The notes beneath the pieces are model-generated. The model saw only the letters and a list, made by a program, of their open reading frames with translations, did not search any database and had not been told where the DNA came from. This document shows positions 32,123 through 40,526 of a stretch of DNA of 41,800 bases, piece by piece. The DNA is from Planctomycetales bacterium (GTDB lineage Bacteria; Planctomycetota; Planctomycetia; Isosphaerales; Isosphaeraceae). The position numbers and the translations under genes are program-made. The stretch's first letter is position 1. Each line of letters starts with the position of its first letter. The stretch is taken from the NCBI GenBank assembly GCA_027452145.1, contig DAIDHB010000113.1, positions 1-41,800 on the forward strand, written 5' to 3'.

Positions 32123-33112
32123 TTATCCCTGGATCTTGCTCGCCAGCGCCTGGAACATCGGCTCGAGGTCGACGTTTCCGCCGCTGAGGATCACGCCGAC
32201 GCGGAGTCCCTTCACGTCGAGCTGGCCGTTCCAGAGCGTGGCGACCGGGACGGCGCTCGACGGCTCGAGGACGATCTTGACCCGCTCCCAGATGAACCGC
32301 ATCGCGTCGAGGATCTCGGGCTCGGTGGCCGTGACGATCCGATCGACCTGGCGCGAGATCACGGCGAAGGTATACGGCCCCAGCGACGTCCGCAGGCCGT
32401 CGGCGATCGTCTGGGGGTCGTTCGACGGCTGGATCGAGCCAAGTTCGAGCGAGCGGCGGGCGTCGTCGGCCCGCGCCGGCTCGGCGCCGACGACCCGCGT
32501 CTGGGGCGAACGGCCCGCGACCGCCAGCGCCGTTCCGGATAACAATCCTCCGCCGCCGGTGGGGCAGACGATCATGTCGAGCGGCCCGGCCTGGTCGAGC
32601 AGCTCGAGCGCGGCCGTCCCCTGGCCGGCGATGACGTTCCAGTCGTTGAACGGGTGCACGAGCGATAATCCGTGGCGCTCGATCTCCTGGGCCACGGTCG
32701 CCTCGCGCGAGGCGAGCGTCGGCTCGCAGGAGACGACCCGCGCGCCATAGCCCTCGGTCGCCTGCCGCTTCACGGCGGGCGCCGTGCGGGGCATCACCAC
32801 GGTCACCGGCACGCCCAGCAGCCGGCCGGCGAGGGCCAGGGCCTGGGCGTGATTGCCCGAGGAATGCGTGACAACCCCGGCGCGCCGGCTCTTTTCATCA
32901 AGCTGGAGCAGCGCGTTGACGGCGCCGCGGAACTTGAACGCGCCGACCCTCTGGAGGTTCTCGCACTTGAGGAACACCGTGCCGCCGCAGCGCTCGTCGA
33001 GCGTCCGCGAGGTCATGACAGGCGTGCGATGAACGTAGGGCGCGATCCGCTCGGCGGCGGCCACGATATCGGCGTAACCGATCGGGATCTCGGCGGCGGT
33101 GGCGAGACTCAT
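32123..33112 (-). CDS. PLP-dependent serine racemase / threonine dehydratase-type enzyme
   Basis: The 329-residue product is a fold-type II PLP enzyme. The Schiff-base lysine is Lys60 in VGAFKFRGAVNAL, the substrate-binding loop is SSGNHAQ (84-90), and the phosphate-binding glycine loop is TGGGGLLSG (185-193). The C-terminal strand ILSGGNVDL completes the pocket. There is no regulatory ACT domain, so it resembles catabolic threonine dehydratases, serine racemases or hydroxyaspartate ammonia-lyases, which cannot be separated by eye. The ATG at 33112 gives the normal family length of 320-330. It lies downstream of thrS on the same strand. Confidence 0.9.
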   Translation of the reverse strand: MSLATAAEIPIGYADIVAAAERIAPYVHRTPVMTSRTLDERCGGTVFLKCENLQRVGAFKFRGAVNALLQLDEKSRRAGVVTHSSGNHAQALALAGRLLGVPVTVVMPRTAPAVKRQATEGYGARVVSCEPTLASREATVAQEIERHGLSLVHPFNDWNVIAGQGTAALELLDQAGPLDMIVCPTGGGGLLSGTALAVAGRSPQTRVVGAEPARADDARRSLELGSIQPSNDPQTIADGLRTSLGPYTFAVISRQVDRIVTATEPEILDAMRFIWERVKIVLEPSSAVPVATLWNGQLDVKGLRVGVILSGGNVDLEPMFQALASKIQG

Positions 33113-33174
33113 GAAACGGGGCTCCGGGGTCGTGCCTGGATGGAATCTGATTCTGTCCCGGAAGGGTCCGAATG

Positions 33175-33253
33175 GGGAGGGCGAGCCTCCCGGCGAGCCG
33201 GCATGAGGGAACACCAACGCGGTATCCCGGCTCCGCAGGAGCCTCGCCCTCCC
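33175..33253. repeat. GGGAGGGCGAG palindromic repeat, copy C
   Basis: The left arm (33175-33204) starts GGGAGGGCGAGCC and ends GCGAGCCGGCAT. The right arm (33227-33253) is its imperfect complement and ends CCTCGCCCTCCC. The loop is about 22 bases. It lies between the thrS stop and the PLP enzyme start and belongs with copies A (12467) and B (18225). Confidence 0.7.
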
Positions 33254-33270
33254 ATCTTTCGAGAAAACCT

Positions 33271-35496
33271 TCAATAAGTGTGGTCCGCCGCGGTTTCCTC
33301 GGTCGTCGCCGCGACCGCGGGCGGCGCGGCCTGGGGAGCACGGCGGCTGTCGGACTCGGCCTTGATCCGGGCGATGGCCTCGTCCAGCGGCATTGCGCCC
33401 TGGTCGCCGGCCTGGCGGTCGCGGTACGAGACCGACTGGCCCTCCGCCTCCTTGGCACCGACCACCAGCATCACCGGGATCTTCTCGAGCTGCGCGTCGC
33501 GGATCTTGGCGCCGATCTTCTCGGGCCGGATGTCCAGCGCGGCACGCAGCCCGGCGGCCAGCAGGCGAGAGTGAACCGTCTGGGCGTACTCGGCGACCTT
33601 GTCGGAGATCGGCAGCACACGCACCTGCTCGGGCGCCAGCCAGAGCGGGAACGCGCCGGCAAAGTGCTCGATCAGGATGCCCATGAACCGCTCCATGCTT
33701 CCCAGTGGCGCGCGGTGAATCATGACCGGCCGGTGCGGCTGGTTATCCGGCCCGATGTACTGGAGGCCGAACCGTTCGGGCAAAACGTAGTCGAGCTGCA
33801 CCGTGCCGAGCTGCCACTGGCGGCCGATGCAGTCGCGCACGATGAAATCGGCCTTCGGCCCGTAGAATGCCGCCTCGCCGGGCGCCTCCTCGTAGGGGAG
33901 GTTCATCTCTTCGAGGACCGAGCGGATATCCCCCTCGGCGCGTCGCCAGATATCGCCGGCGGCGCCCTGGTACTTGGGATCGTCCGGGTCGCTCTTCGAG
34001 AGCCGCACGCGGTAGTCCGACAGCCCCAGGCACGAGTCGAGGAAGAACTGGGTCATCTCCATCGTCGTGCGGAACTCGCCCCGCACCTGGTCGTGGGTGC
34101 AGAACAGGTGCGCGTCGTCCTGCGTGAACCCGCGGACTCGGGTCAGCCCCGACAGCTCGCCCGACTGCTCGTAGCGATAGACCGTACCGAATTCCGCCAG
34201 CCGCAGCGGCAGCTCGCGGTAGCTCCTCGGCTGCGCGGCGTAAATCTGGATGTGGTGCGGGCAGTTCATTGGCTTGAGCAGGTATTCCTCGAAGTCGCAG
34301 GTTTGCTCGAGGTAGCCGATCCGCTCGGCCTGGCCCATCTCGAAATACGACCGGGTCGCCCCGGTGACGGGATGTCCGTCGGCCGTCGTCCGGTGATCGG
34401 GCAGGCGCTCGGGAATTCCGGCGCGGGCCAGCAGCGTACGCTGGGCCTCGTCGTCGAGCGTGCCGGCGATCAGGCCGTCGAGCAGTTCCTTGGCCGACGA
34501 GTCGGCGGGCATCCGTAGCGTGGGGAACTGCGAGTCGCGGTAATACGGACAGTGCCCGCTGGTCTGGTACAGCTCGATCTTGCCGATGTGCGGCGTGTAA
34601 ACCGGCTGATAGCCGCGGCGGACCAGCTCGTCCTTGATGAACGACTCGAGGATGCCGCGAACCGTGGCGCCCCGGGGCATCCAGAGGATCAGGCCCGGGC
34701 CGACCATGGGGCTGATGGTGAACAGGTTCAGCTCGCGGCCGAGCCGGCGGTGATCTCGCTTGCGGGCCTCCTCAACCTGCGAGACGTAGGCGTCCAGGTC
34801 CTTCTTGTCGAAGAACGCCGTGCCGTAGACGCGCTGGAGCACCTCGCGATCGGTGCGGCCCTTCCAGTAGGCGCCGGCGATCGAGAGGAGCTTGAACGCG
34901 CCGACCTTGCCGGCGTGGGGGATGTGCGGGCCGCGGCAGAGGTCGACGAACTCGCCCTGGCGGTAGAAGCTCAGCACGCCGTACTTGTGCAGTTCATCAT
35001 CGATGTGCTCGACCTTGAAGCTCTGGCCGAGGTCGGCGACGAACTTCCTGGCGTCGTCGACGGGCAGGGTGAACCGCTCGAAGGGCTCGGCCTCCTTCGT
35101 GATCCGGGCCATCTCGGCCTCGATCGCGGGAAAGTCGTCCTCAGAGAGGCTCCGGCCCGGGATGACGACGTCGTAATAGAACCCGTTCGCCGTGGTGGGC
35201 CCGAACGCCAGGCGAACACCCGGAAACAGCCGCATGATCGCGCGGGCCATGACGTGCGCGGTCGAATGGCGCAGAACGTCCAGCGCCTCGCGGTCCTTCG
35301 AGGTGAGGATCCGGAGCGTGATCGGCTGATCGTGACCGTTCTCGAGCGGGCGGTCGAGGTCGACGACCTGTCCCTCGGCCGTCGCGGCGACGGCGGCCTC
35401 GGCGAGGCGCTTGCCGATCCCCTCGGCGATCTCGCGCGGACGGACCCCGTCGTGGTATTCCTTGACCGACCCATCCGGCAGCTTCACCCGAACCAT
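33271..35496 (-). CDS. thrS: threonyl-tRNA synthetase with internal insertion
   Basis: The 741-residue product has all ThrRS parts: a TGS domain (MVRVKLPDGSVKEYHDGV, residues 1-62) and the editing domain with the HSTAHVMA and CRGPHIPH zinc-type motifs. The class II core follows, with YLLKPMNCPHHIQIY, GLTRVRGFTQDDAHLFC and HRAPLGSMERFMGILIEHFAGAFPLWLAP. The C-terminal anticodon-binding domain contains VRVLPISDKVAEYAQ. Most bacterial enzymes have 630-650 residues. The excess comes from an insertion of about 70 residues at about 322-400, just before the zinc-binding LKPMNCP motif, and a short Ala-rich tail. GAGGAG lies upstream of the ATG at 35496. The leader has a GC-rich hairpin. Confidence 0.96.
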   Translation of the reverse strand: MVRVKLPDGSVKEYHDGVRPREIAEGIGKRLAEAAVAATAEGQVVDLDRPLENGHDQPITLRILTSKDREALDVLRHSTAHVMARAIMRLFPGVRLAFGPTTANGFYYDVVIPGRSLSEDDFPAIEAEMARITKEAEPFERFTLPVDDARKFVADLGQSFKVEHIDDELHKYGVLSFYRQGEFVDLCRGPHIPHAGKVGAFKLLSIAGAYWKGRTDREVLQRVYGTAFFDKKDLDAYVSQVEEARKRDHRRLGRELNLFTISPMVGPGLILWMPRGATVRGILESFIKDELVRRGYQPVYTPHIGKIELYQTSGHCPYYRDSQFPTLRMPADSSAKELLDGLIAGTLDDEAQRTLLARAGIPERLPDHRTTADGHPVTGATRSYFEMGQAERIGYLEQTCDFEEYLLKPMNCPHHIQIYAAQPRSYRELPLRLAEFGTVYRYEQSGELSGLTRVRGFTQDDAHLFCTHDQVRGEFRTTMEMTQFFLDSCLGLSDYRVRLSKSDPDDPKYQGAAGDIWRRAEGDIRSVLEEMNLPYEEAPGEAAFYGPKADFIVRDCIGRQWQLGTVQLDYVLPERFGLQYIGPDNQPHRPVMIHRAPLGSMERFMGILIEHFAGAFPLWLAPEQVRVLPISDKVAEYAQTVHSRLLAAGLRAALDIRPEKIGAKIRDAQLEKIPVMLVVGAKEAEGQSVSYRDRQAGDQGAMPLDEAIARIKAESDSRRAPQAAPPAVAATTEETAADHTY

Positions 35497-35529
35497 CGCC
35501 GACGTCTCCTCAGCTCAATCCTCACCGAC

Positions 35530-35558
35530 AGCCCGGGTTTTTCACGCACCCCGGGGCT
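35530..35558 (-). promoter_or_regulatory. GC-rich hairpin in the thrS leader
   Basis: On the minus strand AGCCCCGGGG and CCCGGGCT flank a short A-rich loop (TGCGTGAAAAA). The structure sits about 35-60 bases before the thrS start. It could shape translation of thrS, but nothing T-box-like is visible. Confidence 0.3.
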
Positions 35559-35875
35559 CTATCAAACCTTTTCCCGCGGGCCGAGCCCGGGTCAACATCC
35601 GAAGGCGCGACCGTGTCCGTCGCCGGTTCGCCTGAAGATTCACGCCGCCTGCACCCGCTCGGGGCGGTTGCTACGCGACTCCCCGCGAATCCCTCCGGCC
35701 ATGATACCGCCGGCGCCACGGACCGGCCACTCACCGCGTTGCGGCTGGCCGGCGAGCTTTCCGCCGTCTGCGGGGGAGAACTGCGACAGAAACGCTTTCG
35801 GCGATCCGTCGAATCCGCGCCTGCAACCGCCGCAAGACACACACCCAACCAACTATCGACACCAGCATGGAGCGC

Positions 35876-35903
35876 TTGCCAGCCCTGTAAAAGAGTGTAT
35901 ATT
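35876..35903 (+). promoter_or_regulatory. candidate promoter of the sigma/kinase cluster
   Basis: TTGCCA (35876-35881), a 16-base spacer and TATATT (35898-35903) match sigma-70 boxes at four and five of six positions. A TG extension sits directly before the -10. It is the best promoter match upstream of the cluster starting at 36116. Confidence 0.45.
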
Positions 35904-36115
35904 GGCGGCTCGGCCGGACGATGCCAGTGGATAGAATCGGATTCTTCCGGCTATGACGAAGGCCGGGAAACCCCGAACGACTCGCCACCAGGGGGGCGAC
36001 CGCGGCTGGTCCACGACGTGCCTGGATGGATGAACGGCATTCACAAACGGACCGCGCAGGCGGGAGCGGGCGGCCCGCGAGCCGTCCCGACCGGGAAGGA
36101 ATGAAGGGCCGCATC

Positions 36116-37150
36116 ATGAGGCTCAGGACGACGCGACTTCCGGAGCGGATTCCTGGGCCAAGGGCGCGCAGGCGATCCTCGGCGATGGTGCTCGAGGGGC
36201 TTGAGACCCGGGGCCTGATGAGCGTGGCGGTCTCGGGCCTGGGCGCCGGGATTGATCCGGAGTATCGCGCTCGAGTCGCGGTGGAGGTGGGCGCATCGCC
36301 GACCGCGAGGCCGGGGATGCGGACGAGCACGACGACGGAGCTTCTCGACAGCGAGGCGATCGCGGCACGGACCCCGAATGCGACCGACTCCGCGAGTTCG
36401 GCGACGCGCCAGACCTCCGGTGCGGTCGATGTTATGCGCCGGGCGACTCCTCCGCGGGTGACACCGCGCGGGCCCCTGGAGAACCTGGCGGTGCCTGTAC
36501 GTCACGAGGAGCCGACGACGGCCGAGGATCCGACGGCGAACGGGGCCGCGGCCGGCCCGGCGGTCGAGTCGGTCGCTGCGACAGAGGTCGTCGGCGCGAT
36601 CGGGACGGCGGCGTTGAGGTTGGGCGGTCCGGCACCGGTCGCCTGGGTGGGTCTGCCGGACAGGGCCGCCGGGACCGAGGCACGAGGCGCAAGTGGCTCC
36701 GGGTCGCCGGGGACGACGGCCCCGGCGGCCGGATGTACCACCGGGCTGGGCGAGATGTCCGCGGCTGTGGGCGAAGGCGGTCGGACCTTCAACACGGCGG
36801 GCGCAATCCGACACCCGGGCCTGGCCGACCTCGGCTCGAGTCGCGAGGCGAACTCGGCGGCGCTGACCGACCCGATCGACGGTGCGCTTCATCCCGACTG
36901 GGAAGCGGTCGACCGAGAGTTCCGCGAGTTCCTCGCCGGGACTGGCGACCCGCTCGGTGCCGGCGATGTCGGCCGCGGTGGACACGGCTGGCAGGCGCGG
37001 ATCGGCGCGCTAGCCGCGGCGATCGCGGCGCAGCGGGCGGTGGCTGGCCGTCGTCGCCGGCCGTGGTCGAGGTTCGGTATCACCGCGCTCGCGGGGCACG
37101 CGGCCGGCCGGCGCGACGCGATCGGCCCCTGGCCGTTGAGTCTGTCATGA
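36116..37150 (+). CDS. LEPR-XLL-like surface/secreted protein
   Basis: The product of about 344 residues starts at ATG 36116, with AAGG eight bases upstream. ATG 36101 is an alternative. It opens with a very basic stretch (MRLRTTRLPERIPGPRARRR) and then VLEGLETRGLMSVAVSGLG, which resembles the planctomycete LEPR-XLL N-terminal motif of very large surface proteins. The rest is Ala/Gly/Thr/Val-rich low-complexity sequence without recognisable domains, membrane segments or cysteine clusters. It ends in a basic segment (AGRRRRPWSRFG). Its stop overlaps the sigma factor start by four bases, so the two are translationally coupled. That makes a role in controlling the sigma factor possible, but no anti-sigma fold is visible. 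Confidence 0.6.
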   Translation: MRLRTTRLPERIPGPRARRRSSAMVLEGLETRGLMSVAVSGLGAGIDPEYRARVAVEVGASPTARPGMRTSTTTELLDSEAIAARTPNATDSASSATRQTSGAVDVMRRATPPRVTPRGPLENLAVPVRHEEPTTAEDPTANGAAAGPAVESVAATEVVGAIGTAALRLGGPAPVAWVGLPDRAAGTEARGASGSGSPGTTAPAAGCTTGLGEMSAAVGEGGRTFNTAGAIRHPGLADLGSSREANSAALTDPIDGALHPDWEAVDREFREFLAGTGDPLGAGDVGRGGHGWQARIGALAAAIAAQRAVAGRRRRPWSRFGITALAGHAAGRRDAIGPWPLSLS

Positions 37151-37743
37151 CCCAGGAAGCGCCGCTCGACTCGCTGCTCGACAAGCTGTGCAACGGCGAC
37201 CCCGCCGCGGCGCAGAGCGTCTTCGTCGCCTTCGAGCCGTACCTGCGCATGGTCGTGCGCAAGCGACTGCCGCCGCGGCTGCGGGCCAAGTTCGACTCGA
37301 TGGATGTGGTGCAGTCGGTCTGGGCCGACCTGCTCCGCGGGTTCCGCGAGGCCGGCTGGCGGTTCTCGGACGAGGCGCACCTGCGCGCGTTCCTGGTCAA
37401 GCTGACGCGGCATCGGTTCATCGACCGCATCCGCCGACACCGGACGGCGCTCAAGAAGGAGCGGCCGCTGGGCGAGATGGTCCAGGCCGACGAGCCGGCG
37501 TCCCAGCAGCCCAGCCCGAGCGAGCTGGTCCAGGCCGACGAGCTGCGCGACCGGATGCTGGCCCTCTGTTCCCCATCGCATCGCGAGATCGTCCGATTGA
37601 AGATGGAAGGCATCCCGGTCTCAGAGATCGCTGTCCGGCTGGGCATGCATGTCGGCAGCGTCCACCGGGTCCTGCACGACCTGGCGTGCCGGGTGGCGCT
37701 CGAGCGGGGCGATCCGGGCCGGAAGACGGGTGCAAAGGACTGA
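37147..37743 (+). CDS. ECF-type sigma-70 family RNA polymerase sigma factor
   Basis: The 198-residue product has sigma region 2 (about residues 10-98), with MVVRKRLPPRLRAKFDSMDVVQSVWADLLRGF and LRAFLVKLTRHRFIDRIRRHR. Region 4 (about 130-190) follows, with LALCSPSHREIVRLKMEGIP and the helix-turn-helix VSEIAVRLGMHVGSVHRVLHDL. An acidic linker (MVQADEPASQQPSPSELVQ) joins them. The sequence style fits the planctomycete ECF groups whose genes sit beside serine/threonine kinases. It is coupled to the upstream gene through ATGA, and the kinase gene follows 28 bases later, so kinase control of the sigma factor is plausible. Confidence 0.93.
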   Translation: MTQEAPLDSLLDKLCNGDPAAAQSVFVAFEPYLRMVVRKRLPPRLRAKFDSMDVVQSVWADLLRGFREAGWRFSDEAHLRAFLVKLTRHRFIDRIRRHRTALKKERPLGEMVQADEPASQQPSPSELVQADELRDRMLALCSPSHREIVRLKMEGIPVSEIAVRLGMHVGSVHRVLHDLACRVALERGDPGRKTGAKD

Positions 37744-37771
37744 TCGAGGCGCGAGGCACGGCGCCGGGGGC

Positions 37772-40210
37772 ATGGGCGCGATGTTCGACCATGATGCTTC
37801 CCAGGGGGCGAGCGGCGGCGGGCCGGCGACGCGATCGCCGTCCGATCGACGTCCGTCGTCGACAGGGGCGTGGGAAGACTCGGTCGCTCGGCTGGTTGAG
37901 CAATTCGCCGACGAATGGAGGCGCGGTGAGCGTCCGCGCGCCGAGCGATTCCTCGCCCGCCATCCCCTGATCGCCGACCGCCCCGAGGCGGCGATCCGAG
38001 TCATCTACGAGGAGGTCTTCCTCCGCCGCGGAGAGGGCGAGGAGGTGACGCTCGCCGAGCTGACCGGCCGCTTCCCCCGCTGGCAGGACGAGCTGGCCGT
38101 GCTGCTGGATTGCGACCGCCTGCTGGGCGAGGGACCGGCGCCGCCGGCGTTTCCCGAGGCCGGGGAGACGCTGGGCGATTACGTGCTCTTGCGCGAGCTG
38201 GGCCGAGGGGCCAGGGGCCGCTGCTTCCTGGCTGCCCAGCCCACGCTCTCGGACCGCCGCGTGGCGCTGAAAGTCGCGCCCGACGACCACGCCGAGCACC
38301 TCTCTCTGGCGCGCTTGCAGCACACGCACATCATGCCGCTCTACAGCGAGCACGAATTCCCCGATCGCCGACTGCGGGCGCTCTGCATGCCGTACCTCGG
38401 CGGCGGTTCGCTGTCGAGGATCCTGGGCGAGCTGGCGAGCGTCCCCGCCGACCGGCGATCGGGACGAACGTTGCTCGAGGCCCTCGACACGATCGGCAAC
38501 GAGGCGAGGCCCTGGGTGCAGGCGGTTGAGGGCCCGGCGCGCCGGTTTTTGGGCCGGTCCTCGTACGTGCAGGCAGTCTGCTGGATCGGCGCATGCCTGG
38601 CCGATGCGCTCTCGTACGCGCACGAGCGAGGGCTGGTGCACCTGGACATCAAGCCGTCGAACGTGCTGCTCGCCGCCGACGGTCAGCCGATGCTGCTGGA
38701 CTTCCACCTGGCGCGGGCGCCGTTCTCTGGCGATCGCCCGCCCGCCGACGGAGTCGGGGGCACCCCCGGCTACATGTCGCCCGAGCAGGAAGCCCTGGTG
38801 GATGCGATCGACTTCGGCCTCCCAGCGCCGCCTTCCGGGCTCGACGCGCGGTCGGACATCTACTCGCTCGGCCGCGTGCTGGCGGAGATGTTGACGGCCG
38901 ACGTCGCCGATTTCAGGGACGGATGGGCTGTATCCGGGCACACCGTGCGCGAGCCCCGATACCTGCCCGGGGTCTCGACGGGCCTGGCGGACATCATCGG
39001 TCGCTGCCTGGAAAGGGACCCGGCGGACCGCTACCCCGACGCGGCCGCGCTGGCGGAGGACCTGAGGCGGCACATGGCCGACCGACCGCTGGCGGGAGTG
39101 CCGAACCGGAGCCTCCGCGAGCGGTGGTCCAAGTGGGTGCGCCGGCAGCCGAGCGGGTTCCTCCTGCTCCGGATCGCGCTTCTGGCGTCGTGCCTGGCGG
39201 CGGCTGCGGCGGCCGTCGTCTGGTTCGCGTTCCTCGCGCCGAGGTTCCGCGGCGCGGAGCAGTCGCTGGCCGAGGGCCGCGCGCTGCTGGAGCATCGATC
39301 GTATGCCGGCGCCGCGAGGGCGCTGACTCGTGGCGCCGCCCTGATCGAGGGAATTCCCGGAGGCGACGCCCTTCACGTCCAGCTCGCCGACGCCCTGCGC
39401 CTGACCTCGCGACTGGACGAGGCCGACCGATTACACCGGCTGGTGGACCGCCTGCGGCTGGCCGAGTCGGCGGCCGACCGCGCCGGCCCCTCGGCACCCG
39501 ATGTCGAGGAGCACTGCCTGTCGCTATGGGCCAGGCGGCACTCGCTGCTCGATCGCCGCGGCTTGCCGGCGGACCCGCAGCTCGAGGAGCAGCTCCGCCG
39601 CGACCTGCTCGACGTCTCGGTTGTCGGCTCTTACCTGCGCGTCCGGCGCCAGGCCGGGCGGCAAGCCATCGCCCGCGCTCACCGCGCCGGCCTCGATCTC
39701 CTCGACGAGGCCGAGGCGCTGCTGGGCCCGAGCCACGTGTTGTACCTGGCCCGCCGCGCGCATGCCGCCGCGCTGGGGCTGTCGCAGATGGCCGACGCCG
39801 CCGCCCGTGGCGCCGAGGCATTGCCGCCACGCACCGCCTGGGATCACGACGCGGCCGGTCGGATCCTGCTGGCGGGAGGCGACCTGGCCGGCGCGCAGGC
39901 GCATTTCGAGAAGGCGCTCGAGCTCCGCCCACAGGACGTCTGGCCGAACTTCCACCAGGGTGTATGCGCCTTCCGCCGAGGCCGCTACGACGAGGCGCTG
40001 GTCGCGTTCCACGTCTGCGTCGCCCTGGCACCCGATCGCGCCGAATGCTACTACAACCGGGCGCTGGCACTCGCTGCGCTGGGACGCGACGCGGAGGCCG
40101 CACGCGACTTCGACCGCGCCAGGGTGCTCGACCCGGGCCTCGCCGAGGCGAGGCGACATCGCCCGGGCTCCGATGCCCCAACCCATCGCTTGAGACTCCC
40201 CTCCCCGTGA
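37772..40210 (+). CDS. transmembrane serine/threonine protein kinase with TPRs
   Basis: The 812-residue product has a helical N-terminal region (residues 1-130). The kinase domain from about 133 has the glycine loop LGRGARGRCF, the lysine in VALKV (about 166), catalytic loop LVHLDIKPSNVLL (about 288-300), metal-binding segment LLDFHLARA (about 308-316) and a TPGYMSPEQ activation-segment end. Leu replaces Arg in the HRD triad and His replaces Gly in DFG, while the catalytic Asp, Lys and Asn remain. One membrane segment (about 465-490, LLASCLAAAAAAVVWFAFLA) leads to a C-terminal TPR region outside (AGAQAHFEKALELRPQDVWP, RYDEALVAFHVCVALAP, EAARDFDRARVLDP). It lies directly behind the ECF sigma gene. 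ATG 37781 is an alternative start. Confidence 0.92.
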   Translation: MGAMFDHDASQGASGGGPATRSPSDRRPSSTGAWEDSVARLVEQFADEWRRGERPRAERFLARHPLIADRPEAAIRVIYEEVFLRRGEGEEVTLAELTGRFPRWQDELAVLLDCDRLLGEGPAPPAFPEAGETLGDYVLLRELGRGARGRCFLAAQPTLSDRRVALKVAPDDHAEHLSLARLQHTHIMPLYSEHEFPDRRLRALCMPYLGGGSLSRILGELASVPADRRSGRTLLEALDTIGNEARPWVQAVEGPARRFLGRSSYVQAVCWIGACLADALSYAHERGLVHLDIKPSNVLLAADGQPMLLDFHLARAPFSGDRPPADGVGGTPGYMSPEQEALVDAIDFGLPAPPSGLDARSDIYSLGRVLAEMLTADVADFRDGWAVSGHTVREPRYLPGVSTGLADIIGRCLERDPADRYPDAAALAEDLRRHMADRPLAGVPNRSLRERWSKWVRRQPSGFLLLRIALLASCLAAAAAAVVWFAFLAPRFRGAEQSLAEGRALLEHRSYAGAARALTRGAALIEGIPGGDALHVQLADALRLTSRLDEADRLHRLVDRLRLAESAADRAGPSAPDVEEHCLSLWARRHSLLDRRGLPADPQLEEQLRRDLLDVSVVGSYLRVRRQAGRQAIARAHRAGLDLLDEAEALLGPSHVLYLARRAHAAALGLSQMADAAARGAEALPPRTAWDHDAAGRILLAGGDLAGAQAHFEKALELRPQDVWPNFHQGVCAFRRGRYDEALVAFHVCVALAPDRAECYYNRALALAALGRDAEAARDFDRARVLDPGLAEARRHRPGSDAPTHRLRLPSP

Positions 40211-40526
40211 TCACCGACCCGCGGAGCCGCCATCTCCTCAAGCCGTTTTTTCGCGCGAATCCCGGCGGGGTCGGTCCGTTTCATTCCTACGGCGAGGCCA
40301 ATTCGACTGGGCAATGATGTGCCCGCGAGCGTCCCCGGGCGCTCGCGAGAACCCGATCGCGCCGGCTTCCAGTTGCGGAAGTCGCGAGTGCGGGTACGAC
40401 GATTGTCCCTGTAAGGACTACGGGCCCGCCTTGATCTGACTCATCGTTCCCCGGCCGATCCCGGGCCGCGCCGAGACCGCGCGCCGGCGATCGCGCGACT
40501 CGATCCCACGAACAGGAGACTCGACC
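40211..40526. other. 316-bp intergenic region
   Basis: No gene is seen between the kinase and the His-rich small protein. A perfect 8+8 hairpin lies at 40324-40347. The area before 40527 has a good ribosome binding site but no convincing promoter hexamers. Confidence 0.5.
40324..40347. terminator. GC-rich hairpin after the kinase gene
   Basis: CGCGAGCG, an eight-base loop TCCCCGGG and CGCTCGCG form a perfect stem about 115 bases after the kinase stop. There is no following T-run, so it is not a canonical intrinsic terminator. It may be Rho-assisted or simply a repeat. Confidence 0.3.

Larger units (their letters stand above)
35497..36115. other. 619-bp divergent intergenic region
   Basis: No supported gene lies between thrS (-) and the LEPR-XLL-like gene (+). 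It holds the thrS leader hairpin (35530-35558) and a good plus-strand promoter (35876-35903), leaving a possible 5' untranslated region of about 200 bases. Possible ORFs here lack coding-like composition. Confidence 0.6.

Noticed and set aside
32123..33274. A longer start for the PLP enzyme
   Set aside because: The upstream extension would translate the palindromic repeat at 33175-33253. The ATG at 33112 gives the family's normal N-terminus.
35613..36104. 163-codon plus-strand frame upstream of the LEPR-XLL-like gene
   Set aside because: Composition is not coding-like, and the best promoter (35876-35903) lies inside it.
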